A stretch of DNA of 7,951 bases, from positions 1-7,951 of the forward strand of contig JAIBJH010000113.1 in assembly GCA_020029455.1 (NCBI GenBank), given 5' to 3'. The stretch comes from Hyphomicrobiales bacterium (lineage in GTDB: Bacteria > Pseudomonadota > Alphaproteobacteria > Rhizobiales > Aestuariivirgaceae). Below are positions 1-6,358 of the stretch, piece after piece (position 1 is the stretch's first letter; every line of letters starts with the position of its first letter). The notes beneath the pieces were generated by a model, which was not told the origin of the DNA, ran no database searches, and saw only the letters and a program-made list of their open reading frames with translations. The translations under genes and the position numbers were made by a program.

Positions 1-1089
1 GTTTGGGATCAGTATCGTGACAGCCCGGCCCGCAAGGCCGGCGTCACATGCCAGGACTGCCACATGGGCAAGTTGCCTGGAAAGCCGAAGGGCTATGCAA
101 CGGCGCCCTCCGCGATTGTTGGTGGCAAGGAGATCAATCCCGGGCGCAAGCACGCCAATCACAACTTCATCGGACCAGGCTATTCCATCGCCCATCCCGG
201 CGTCTTCCCCCACAACCCGAAAGCACAGGCCATTAAAATGGGCGACTGGCTGAAGTTCGATTGGCGCGCCGGCTGGGGCACCACCGAATTCGAGGACAAG
301 GTTGCGGAAGGCAAAGCCAATGTGAAGTTCCCGAAGCGCTGGGCCGATGCGCTTGACCGTGAAGAAGCGCGGGCGATCATCGACGAGAACCTCGCCAAAC
401 TGGACGAGCGCGACAAGATCAGGCTGCAGGTTCTTGAAAACGGCAGTACCGTCGAGGGTCCCAAGCTTGCGGGCGCACCGAGGGTCGGCAAGGACTTGGC
501 ATTCACCTACAAGATCAAGAACACCAATACGGGACACAATCTGCCGTCCGGTTCGCTGGGTGCGCAGCCGCAGCTCTGGTTGAACGTCGCGCTTGTCGAT
601 CCTGATGGCAAGAACGTCTGGGAGTCAGGCTACGTCGACAAGAATGGCGACATAGCCGATCTGCACAGCCTCGAGGTCGCGGCGGGCACCATCAAGACGG
701 ATCAGCAGCTGGTGCACTTCCAGACCAAGTTCTTGACGACCAATGTCAAGGGCACGGAGCGCGAGATGTATCTGCCGGTGAACTTCGATGTGGATCCACT
801 GCCGCAACTGCGTCCGCCGGGGGTTCCGACCACCGTTCTCAACCATCCGCCGCTGGTGCGCATGGAGAACCACTCCCTGCCACCACTGGGCGAGAAGGTT
901 GCGAAATACAAAGTGCCCGGCAAGCTCATCACGAAGCCAGGAAAATACCGTCTTGCCTTCCGCATGCGCAGCCGTGCCGAGCCGATCTACTTCATGCGCT
1001 TCGTCAACTCCACCAAGGAAATGGAGCAGAGCATGAACGATCGCATCATGAACTTCCATACCTTCGCGGTGGAAGTCGACGTGAAGTAG
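1..1089 (+). CDS. C-type (probably multihaem) cytochrome, 3' part; 5' end outside the window
   Basis: The frame is open from base 1, so the gene starts upstream; 362 residues are visible before the TAG stop. A CQDCH haem-attachment motif lies at visible residues 17-21 (bases 49-63), before the first internal ATG used as a possible start, so a start at base 64 would cut off the haem site. Further on are HANH (51-54), which could supply axial histidine ligands, and GHNLPSG (178-184). That last motif resembles the GH-(F/L)-P-(T/S)-G motif of the C-terminal domain found in many multihaem cytochromes of the c554/c-prime type. Residues after about 110 look like a beta-rich domain without more CxxCH motifs. 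The protein should act in the periplasm and carry electrons. Its partner is unknown, and the number of haems depends on the missing N-terminal part. The following barrel and CcmI genes support a cytochrome role. Family-level call only. Confidence 0.8.
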   Translation, partial: VWDQYRDSPARKAGVTCQDCHMGKLPGKPKGYATAPSAIVGGKEINPGRKHANHNFIGPGYSIAHPGVFPHNPKAQAIKMGDWLKFDWRAGWGTTEFEDKVAEGKANVKFPKRWADALDREEARAIIDENLAKLDERDKIRLQVLENGSTVEGPKLAGAPRVGKDLAFTYKIKNTNTGHNLPSGSLGAQPQLWLNVALVDPDGKNVWESGYVDKNGDIADLHSLEVAAGTIKTDQQLVHFQTKFLTTNVKGTEREMYLPVNFDVDPLPQLRPPGVPTTVLNHPPLVRMENHSLPPLGEKVAKYKVPGKLITKPGKYRLAFRMRSRAEPIYFMRFVNSTKEMEQSMNDRIMNFHTFAVEVDVK

Positions 1090-1137
1090 CGGCGGAAAGC
1101 CGAAGACTACCTTCCTGGGGCGGCACCACAGGAAATG

Positions 1138-1153
1138 GTTTCCGAAGGGAAAC
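1138..1153 (+). promoter_or_regulatory. Small hairpin in the cytochrome-barrel intergenic gap
   Basis: GTTTCC (1138-1143) and GGAAAC (1148-1153) form a perfect 6-base-pair stem around a GAAG loop, a few bases before the GGGAG ribosome site (1160-1164) of the barrel gene. A second possible pairing, TTCCTG (1112-1117) with CAGGAA (1129-1134), lies just upstream. No T-run follows either, so neither is a classic terminator. They could stabilise or process a shared transcript, or adjust the ratio of cytochrome to barrel protein. The function is inferred and the stems are short enough to arise by chance. Confidence 0.3.
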
Positions 1154-1172
1154 ATGTTTGGGAGCGTATTGA

Positions 1173-2840
1173 ATGACTCATACAAGGTGCCTTGCCAGGA
1201 TAACGACTTCTATTGTCGCCCTGGCAGTCGGCGGTTTCCTCGTGTTGTCGAACGCGCATGCGCAATCGAGCTCAGATGAAAGTGGTGGAGATGCTCAGGA
1301 TCAGGCTTCGCCGGACTTCTTTGAAATTGAGCCCGCCTCAGATGTGGAAGATGTGGAGAGCGAAAGCGAACCTGCATCAAAAGCCGAAGATGAGAAGAGC
1401 AAAATCAAGCCTGCCGCGGACGTGAGCGGAGAAGCTGAGGAGGCTGGAGATACTGCGGATGCGGAGGAGGCAGAAGACGGCAAACAAAACCTGTTCCGCT
1501 CCGATCCGCAATACGAAGGCGAGTATGCGGCCCAGGACCAGGCCGATGTCTATGGCGCCAAAGAGGAGGTCGTCGCCCCGCGCCCGGCCTTAGAGATCGG
1601 CCGCGAGCAATATACCTCTGGCTCGTATGACGAGAGCAGCTCAATTCTGGGCGAAAAAAACCTGCTGCTCCCGGGCTTGGCAGTCTATGGCGACTGGCGA
1701 ACGGCGGTTGCCTTCAACAAGAACAACGGCGTGGAGATCGCCCAAGTGGCGACCCGGCTCAATCTCGACGTCGACTTCAAGATTACGGGCACCGAGCGCC
1801 TTCACGCCTTCTTCACGCCGCTTCAAAAAAACAATCAATTCACGCGCTTTGAATTCGCGGGGGATGACGCAAGCGGGGATTTTGACTTCGAATTCGATCC
1901 CGAACCCCAGACCTTGTTCTTCGAAGGCGACTTGGGTTCAATCTACACCGGTTTCTCGGGCAACGAGGCCAGTTTTGACCTGCCCTTCACCGTCGGTCTT
2001 TTCCCGTTGTTCCTGCAGAACGGCATCTGGGCCAACGATGCGATTCTTGGCGGCGCGGTAACTATTCCCGCGAAGAACTCGGCCGCACTCGGTCTTGCAA
2101 ATTTCGACATCACGCTGTTTGCCGCGTTCAACGATGTCGACAATGCAGGCATCATCGGAGTGGACGCGGACGACAACAACAACACCAATCTCTTTGGCGT
2201 CACCGCCTTCGTTGATGCTCTCGGTGGTTACATCGAAACGGGCTACGGGCTGATCGATGGCCGCGACGATCAGGAAGGCCTTCTGACGCACTTCGTGACG
2301 GGCGCCTACACACGGCGCTACTACAACACCATTTCAAACTCGACCCGCGTATTCGCGAATTTCGGGAATGATCCTCTAGCTGAAGACGAAGGCCTTGCAA
2401 TCATATCGGAGAACAGTCTGATCTCGGGGCTGCCGAGCACGTTGTTGCCTTATGCCAATTTCTTCGTCGGCTTCGGAAACCCTCAGCCTCTGGTCGATGG
2501 CAATGGTGCCGGCATATTGAAAAACGTCGGCATCAATTTCGAAACCGATGCCCTGACCGGTTTCCCAAAACTCGATGATTCCGGTTCCAACGCTTGGGGT
2601 GGCGCTATTGGCTTGGAGTATCTCTTCAATCTGGATCAGCAGCTCGTCTTCGAAGTAGCCATGGTGCAGCCTTTCGAGGATGACGGCATCGGCGCCGCGG
2701 ATGCGCAGTACGGGTTTGGTGCGCGCTATCAGCTTCCGCTGAACAGGTCTTGGCTTTTCCGCGCGGATGCCACTTATCAAATCCAGGAGGGTGTGGAGGA
2801 CAACTTTGGCATCCGGACCGAGCTTCGCAAGAAGTTCTGA
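1173..2840 (+). CDS. Exported outer-membrane beta-barrel (porin-like) protein with acidic linker
   Basis: This 555-residue protein starts at an ATG preceded by GGGAG at 1160-1164, 8 bases away. It opens with a Sec signal peptide: arginines at 5 and 9, a hydrophobic core at about 10-26, and an AHA cleavage site after residue 30. Residues 31-105 form a strongly acidic, low-complexity linker (26 Asp/Glu among 75) with repeated EPAS-like units. From about residue 160 to the end, alternating hydrophobic/polar strands rich in Tyr, Phe and Gly are broken by Asp/Asn/Gly turns. The chain ends in a phenylalanine, the usual BAM-complex signal of outer-membrane barrels. No cysteine remains after signal removal, so it cannot bind haem covalently. 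I do not recognise a named family. It could be a general porin, a substrate channel or the barrel of an electron conduit; the neighbouring cytochrome and CcmI favour a redox-linked role, by inference. Confidence 0.75.
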   Translation: MTHTRCLARITTSIVALAVGGFLVLSNAHAQSSSDESGGDAQDQASPDFFEIEPASDVEDVESESEPASKAEDEKSKIKPAADVSGEAEEAGDTADAEEAEDGKQNLFRSDPQYEGEYAAQDQADVYGAKEEVVAPRPALEIGREQYTSGSYDESSSILGEKNLLLPGLAVYGDWRTAVAFNKNNGVEIAQVATRLNLDVDFKITGTERLHAFFTPLQKNNQFTRFEFAGDDASGDFDFEFDPEPQTLFFEGDLGSIYTGFSGNEASFDLPFTVGLFPLFLQNGIWANDAILGGAVTIPAKNSAALGLANFDITLFAAFNDVDNAGIIGVDADDNNNTNLFGVTAFVDALGGYIETGYGLIDGRDDQEGLLTHFVTGAYTRRYYNTISNSTRVFANFGNDPLAEDEGLAIISENSLISGLPSTLLPYANFFVGFGNPQPLVDGNGAGILKNVGINFETDALTGFPKLDDSGSNAWGGAIGLEYLFNLDQQLVFEVAMVQPFEDDGIGAADAQYGFGARYQLPLNRSWLFRADATYQIQEGVEDNFGIRTELRKKF

Positions 2841-2896
2841 CGGGACATGGCCATGCGGATTGCTTGCCAGAGTGGGTTTGAATTCTCCAAGAGTGC

Positions 2897-2901
2897 GGGA
2901 G
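2897..2901 (+). promoter_or_regulatory. Shine-Dalgarno site of the ccmI-like gene
   Basis: GGGAG lies 7 bases before the ATG at 2909 and supports that start. The 68-base gap after the barrel gene shows no clear promoter or terminator, so co-transcription is likely. Confidence 0.55.
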
Positions 2902-2908
2902 CTCGGAA

Positions 2909-3919
2909 ATGACACTTTTAATGTTGGGATCGGTCTTTGTCGCCGCTGCAATAGCAGTGCTACTCTTCCTGCTGCGATCGAGTGGCATGACGGGGTCGCA
3001 GCCTGATCTGGCGGACTACAGGGTGCGCCTGGAAGGTATCGGGATCCGCCTCAAGCAGGGATTGCTCAATGAGACCGAAGCAGATGCGGAGCGACTCGCG
3101 CTTCTCGCCCAGATCGAGACACCGCGCCAGCAAATCTCGCAATATCTTCGGGCTGCTCCGCAGACGCTGCCCGTATCTGCCGCTGTGTTCCTTTTCGCTG
3201 CCGGCCTTGTTGCAACCTTGGCTTATGTCGGCAGCGGTTCTGCGACAGCCCGGCCAGGAGAGACGAGCCCATACATGGGGCCAGACGGCGAAATGGGCAT
3301 GCAGCTTGCCGACTACATTCGTTCGGCGGGAACGCAGCAGCCTTCGTCCACCACGGAGACTGGAGAACTTCTGCCCGATGTGAATGTGATGATCCAGCGG
3401 CTCGAGACCCGGCTCAAGACAACGCCGGACGACGTCAATGGGTGGCAGATGCTCGGCTGGTCTTATTTCAATACTGGGCGTTTCGGTGAGGCGGCAAATG
3501 CTTTTGAGAAAGCGCTGCAACTCAATCCAGGTTCCGTCGATCTAAAGGCTTCATTTGAAGAAGCAAAGGCAAAGGCCTCCGGAGGCGGTAGTGTGACCAC
3601 GGCTGCGCCGACGCAAAACGGTGCCGCTGGCGAAAGCGCTGTGGTTTCCGGCGCCCAGAAACCTTCCACACCTGAGGCCATGTCTGCGCTGGATAATGCC
3701 GATCCGATTCGAGGAATGGTTGATCGCCTTGCGCAGCGCTTGGAGAGCTCTCCGCGCGACGCGGATGGCTGGATCCAGCTCATGCGCTCGCGTCTTGTGC
3801 TGGGAGAGGAAGACGTGGCGCAGAAAGCATTGCAGAAGGCTCTCGAGGTTTTCTCAGACGACCCAGCTGAAAAAAACAGGATTGCTTCCGCCGCGGCTGA
3901 ACTTGGCCTGAAGCTCTAA
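2909..3919 (+). CDS. ccmI: CcmI/CycH-type cytochrome c biogenesis TPR protein
   Basis: The protein has 336 residues with a membrane segment at about 3-22 and a second at about 88-107. Between them is a cytoplasmic, helix-prone loop whose pattern (DYRVRLEGIGIRLKQGLLNE) resembles the leucine-zipper-like stretch of CcmI. The periplasmic part holds TPR-like units at about 157-220 (with the typical W-x-x-L-G-x-S-Y and A-x-x-A-F-x-K-A-L spacing) and about 268-336 (DADGWIQLMRSRLVLGEED), joined by a Gly/Ala/Ser-rich linker. CcmI binds the C-terminus of apocytochrome c and hands it to the CcmF/CcmH haem ligation complex in System I maturation. It normally sits with ccmE, ccmF and ccmH. Here none of these follow, and the upstream neighbours are a cytochrome and a barrel, so this may be a second copy serving that cytochrome, or the end of a ccm or nrfEFG-like set to the left. 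A NrfG-like role is the main alternative. Confidence 0.8.
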   Translation: MTLLMLGSVFVAAAIAVLLFLLRSSGMTGSQPDLADYRVRLEGIGIRLKQGLLNETEADAERLALLAQIETPRQQISQYLRAAPQTLPVSAAVFLFAAGLVATLAYVGSGSATARPGETSPYMGPDGEMGMQLADYIRSAGTQQPSSTTETGELLPDVNVMIQRLETRLKTTPDDVNGWQMLGWSYFNTGRFGEAANAFEKALQLNPGSVDLKASFEEAKAKASGGGSVTTAAPTQNGAAGESAVVSGAQKPSTPEAMSALDNADPIRGMVDRLAQRLESSPRDADGWIQLMRSRLVLGEEDVAQKALQKALEVFSDDPAEKNRIASAAAELGLKL

Positions 3920-3953
3920 TGACCAGGCGGTTCTGAGCCGGCCGGGGTAGCGC

Positions 3954-3968
3954 GGGCTGCCGCAGCCC
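3954..3968 (+). other. GC-rich hairpin after the ccmI-like gene
   Basis: GGGCTG (3954-3959) pairs with CAGCCC (3963-3968) around a 3-base loop, 35 bases after the ccmI-like stop codon. No T-run follows on either strand, so it is not a standard intrinsic terminator. It could still mark the end of the transcript unit, since the downstream gene belongs to an unrelated family. Confidence 0.3.
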
Positions 3969-4039
3969 ACTGTTCAAAAGCGCGGAATCCTCACTCATTG
4001 CGCCAATCAATATTGATGGCTAGATGGGTCGGGGGTCCC

Positions 4040-4672
4040 ATGCGATTTGATCTGGACAAGACGGAAGCTTCCATCACCTACAAGCTGCTTGCGGCAAGCG
4101 TTGTGCCTCGCCCCATTGCCTGGACGGTCACTTTGGACAAGCAGGGCGGGATTAACGCCGCTCCCTTCAGCTTCTTCAACGTAATGGGCTCGGCGCCTCC
4201 CATCGTTGCTCTCGGCATCATCGGCGACAAGCAGAAGGGCTTCAAGGATTCGGCCCGCAACATCATGGATACCGGTGAGTTTGTGGTGAATCTTGTGCCG
4301 GTGAGCCTCGTCGAAAAGATGAACATCACGTCTATCGACGCGCCCACGGGACTCAATGAACTCGAACTTGCGGGCCTCACCGCCGCAGGGTCAGAGCACG
4401 TCAAGCCGCCGCGCATTGCCGAAAGCCCGGTGTCCTTCGAGTGCATCAATCATGCTGCGGTGGTGACCGGCCCGCATCAGGTGCTGGTGATCGGGCGGGT
4501 GCTTGCCATCCATATCAAGGACGAGTTTCTGATCGATGCGGCCCGCGGCCATGTGGATACGCTGAAACTTGATCTTGTGGCGCGCACCTTCGGCTCAGGC
4601 TTTGCGCGCATCGGTGAGCCCTTTGATCTCATCAGGCCGACCTGGAAGAATTGGCAGGACAAGAAGAGCTGA
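4040..4672 (+). CDS. Flavin-reductase-like domain protein (FMN-binding split barrel)
   Basis: The sequence from this ATG (210 residues) fits the flavin reductase-like family: near the N-terminus VVPRPIAW (21-28) is followed by a short turn and NAAPFSFFN (39-47), then PPIVALGI. In this family these segments form the flavin pocket of a dimeric split barrel. Members reduce FMN or FAD with NAD(P)H for a partner oxygenase, or simply bind FMN; which applies cannot be told here. It should be cytoplasmic, with no signal peptide or membrane segment. An ATG at 4016 and a TTG at 3998 are in frame upstream, but they add residues (MARWVGGP) not expected in the family, so 4040 is preferred; the G-rich run just before it is only a weak ribosome site. 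No oxygenase gene is adjacent, so the physiological partner is unknown. The gaps on both sides suggest it is transcribed separately. Confidence 0.8.
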   Translation: MRFDLDKTEASITYKLLAASVVPRPIAWTVTLDKQGGINAAPFSFFNVMGSAPPIVALGIIGDKQKGFKDSARNIMDTGEFVVNLVPVSLVEKMNITSIDAPTGLNELELAGLTAAGSEHVKPPRIAESPVSFECINHAAVVTGPHQVLVIGRVLAIHIKDEFLIDAARGHVDTLKLDLVARTFGSGFARIGEPFDLIRPTWKNWQDKKS

Positions 4673-4704
4673 GCCTCGCATGCGTTAAGTTTTCACCTGA
4701 GAAT

Positions 4705-4714
4705 GTAGCGCTAC
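4705..4714. promoter_or_regulatory. Perfect palindrome, possible LacI-family operator
   Basis: GTAGCGCTAC reads the same on both strands and has the central CG of LacI/GalR-family operators. It lies in the 123-base leader between the flavin-reductase-like gene and the kinase gene, 91 bases before the preferred GTG start. Sugar and polyol operons are often controlled by LacI-type repressors, which makes this a plausible control site. The flanks (AAT and TAA) do not extend the symmetry. No regulator gene is in the window. Confidence 0.4.
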
Positions 4715-4720
4715 TAACTT

Positions 4721-4750
4721 GTTACATTTGCATTTTCGGAGTTACCTTTG
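4721..4750 (+). repeat. Direct repeat of 10 bases in the kinase leader
   Basis: GTTACATTTG (4721-4730) and GTTACCTTTG (4741-4750) differ at one base and are exactly 20 bases apart, about two helical turns. This is the arrangement expected of tandem binding sites for a DNA-binding protein on one face of the helix. The second copy contains the TTG that could be read as an alternative kinase start. A TTGTTA at 4719-4724 could be a -35 element, but no convincing -10 was found. Confidence 0.35.
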
Positions 4751-4783
4751 TATCCATTTCAGCTGGCCGTTGAGGCCGCTGGC

Positions 4784-4790
4784 AAAGGGA
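4784..4790 (+). promoter_or_regulatory. Shine-Dalgarno site deciding the kinase start
   Basis: AAAGGGA ends 5 bases before the GTG at 4796, a good spacing. The alternatives are a TTG at 4748, with no ribosome site, and an ATG at 4805, with 14 bases of spacing. The GTG is therefore the best start. Confidence 0.55.
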
Positions 4791-4795
4791 ATTTC

Positions 4796-6358
4796 GTGAG
4801 TTCGATGAGCGCGCCGCTCCTGATTGGCATTGATGCGGGAACGTCGGTGATCAAGGCCGTGGCCTTTACGGGCGATGGCGAACAGGTTGCCGTTATGGGC
4901 GTTCCCAACAGTTATGTGGCCTTGCCTGATGGCGGCGTCGAGCAGGACATGACGCGCACCTGGAGTGATGTTGTGCGGGTTGTGCAGCAGCTTGCAGAGG
5001 TCGTTCCCAATCTCAAATCAAGAGTGGCGGCCGTCAGCGTGACAGGACAGGGCGATGGGCTTTGGCTGGTTGATAGAAACGGCGAGCCTGTTGCTCCGGC
5101 ATGGCTTTGGCTCGATGCCAGGGCCGCTTCCATCGTCGAGGAGTTCACGGGTTCCACGGACTACGACGCACACTATGCCAGGACAGGAACGGGCGTGAAT
5201 GTCTGCCAGATGAGCGTGCAGCTCGCCTGGATGAGCCGCCACCGGCCGGAGGTGCTGGCCCGGGCAACACATGCCTTTCATTGCAAGGACTGGATCTATT
5301 TCAAATTGACCGGCCAGCGCGCCACCGATCCTTCAGAGGGCAACTTCACCTTCGGCAATTTCAAGACGCGAAATTATACGCCGGACATTCTCGACCATCT
5401 CGGTGCCAGCCCGGCTAAGGTTTTGCTCACCCCAATGGTGGATGGCACGCATGAGTGTGCCCACATCACCGGCGCTGCAGCCGCCGCTACGGGATTACTT
5501 GCCGGCACGCCGGTATGCCTGGGTTATGTCGACGTCCTTTGCACCGGTCTCGGCGGCGGGCTTTACGACCCGACAGGACAAAGCGGATGCACCATTGTCG
5601 GTTCAACCGGCATGCATATGCGACTGCAGACGGATGTGGACCGGGTGCGGCTCAATCCGGAAAAATCCGGCTACACCATGGCTTTTCCGGCACCCGGCAT
5701 GGTGGCCCAGATCCAGTCCAACATGGCTTCCACGCTCAACATTGATTGGCTGCTAGACTTGGCGCGGGGTATTCTCAGCGAGCGGGGGGCGATGGTGGAG
5801 CGCGGTGATCTTCTCGCCGGAATTGACGAGAAAATCATGCGGCGAGATGCGGCAAAGCTGATCTATCACCCGTATATTTCCAAGGCGGGTGAGCGGGGGC
5901 CCTTCATGGAGCCCGCGGCGCGCGCCATGTTTATGGGCCTTGATGCCTCGGCGAACTACTACGACATGATGCGTGCCGTGATCGAAGGTTTGGGGTTTGC
6001 AGCGCGTGACTGCTACCTGGCGATGGGAGAGTTGCCGAAGGAAATCCGGCTGACGGGGGGCGCTGCGAAATCCAGCGCACTCCGCCAGATATTTGCGAGT
6101 ATCCTCAATACCCCTGTCAGACGGGTTGCGCGTGAAGAGGCAGGGGCGGCTGGCGCTACCATGATCGCTGCCGTGCAGCAGGGGATGTATGCAGACATGG
6201 ATGCCTGTGCCGCAAGCTGGGTCGAGCCCCACTTTGAAGACGTCACCAAACCGGAAGCGAACTTTGTGAAGACTTACGACAAGGCTTTTGAAACTTATAT
6301 CGAGGCCCGCAAGGCTATGCGGCCCATCTGGCGGAGGCAGGCAGGAGTGAAGGCATGA
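4796..6358 (+). CDS. FGGY-family carbohydrate kinase, erythritol kinase (EryA)-like
   Basis: From the GTG start the protein has 520 residues, the usual length of EryA. It begins with the FGGY phosphate-binding segment IGIDAGTS (10-17). VTGQGDGLWLVD and AWLWLDARA follow, then HCKDWIYFKLTGQRATDPSE and FTFGNF. GYVDVL carries the likely catalytic aspartate (about residue 246). GERGPF (365-370) and LTGGAAKSSALRQ (from 419), the nucleotide-binding part, complete the second domain. These segments closely resemble the erythritol kinases of Brucella and Sinorhizobium as I recall them. The enzyme should phosphorylate a polyol or sugar with ATP in the cytoplasm. The usual ery partners (eryB, eryC, eryD) are absent and a 2-hydroxyacid dehydrogenase follows instead, so the true substrate may be another C4-C5 polyol or sugar; the symbol is left blank. 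The stop overlaps the next start as ATGA. Upstream lie the GTAGCGCTAC palindrome and a direct repeat. Confidence 0.85.
   Translation: MSSMSAPLLIGIDAGTSVIKAVAFTGDGEQVAVMGVPNSYVALPDGGVEQDMTRTWSDVVRVVQQLAEVVPNLKSRVAAVSVTGQGDGLWLVDRNGEPVAPAWLWLDARAASIVEEFTGSTDYDAHYARTGTGVNVCQMSVQLAWMSRHRPEVLARATHAFHCKDWIYFKLTGQRATDPSEGNFTFGNFKTRNYTPDILDHLGASPAKVLLTPMVDGTHECAHITGAAAAATGLLAGTPVCLGYVDVLCTGLGGGLYDPTGQSGCTIVGSTGMHMRLQTDVDRVRLNPEKSGYTMAFPAPGMVAQIQSNMASTLNIDWLLDLARGILSERGAMVERGDLLAGIDEKIMRRDAAKLIYHPYISKAGERGPFMEPAARAMFMGLDASANYYDMMRAVIEGLGFAARDCYLAMGELPKEIRLTGGAAKSSALRQIFASILNTPVRRVAREEAGAAGATMIAAVQQGMYADMDACAASWVEPHFEDVTKPEANFVKTYDKAFETYIEARKAMRPIWRRQAGVKA

Noticed and set aside
64..1089. Cytochrome gene starting at the ATG at base 64
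   Set aside because: The frame is open to base 1 and the CxxCH motif is encoded at 49-63, so this ATG is internal.
625..1185. Long minus-strand open frame opposite the cytochrome gene (186 codons)
   Set aside because: The + strand frame carries the CxxCH motif and recognisable domains; the opposite frame shows no family pattern and is typical of GC-rich coding shadow.
2376..2951. Minus-strand open frame of 191 codons opposite the barrel and ccmI-like genes
   Set aside because: It crosses the junction of two well-supported + strand genes and shows no recognisable domain.
3954..3968. Intrinsic terminator after the ccmI-like gene
   Set aside because: The stem is real but only 6 base pairs and no T-run follows, so it is listed only as a hairpin.
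3998..4039. Upstream TTG or ATG (4016) starts for the flavin-reductase-like gene
   Set aside because: The extra residues do not fit the family N-terminus, which begins near MRFDLDK; 4040 is preferred, though 4016 cannot be excluded.
4748..4795. Upstream TTG start for the kinase, adding 16 residues
   Set aside because: There is no ribosome site before the TTG, it lies within a direct repeat, and the GTG at 4796 has a good AAAGGGA and gives the usual family length.
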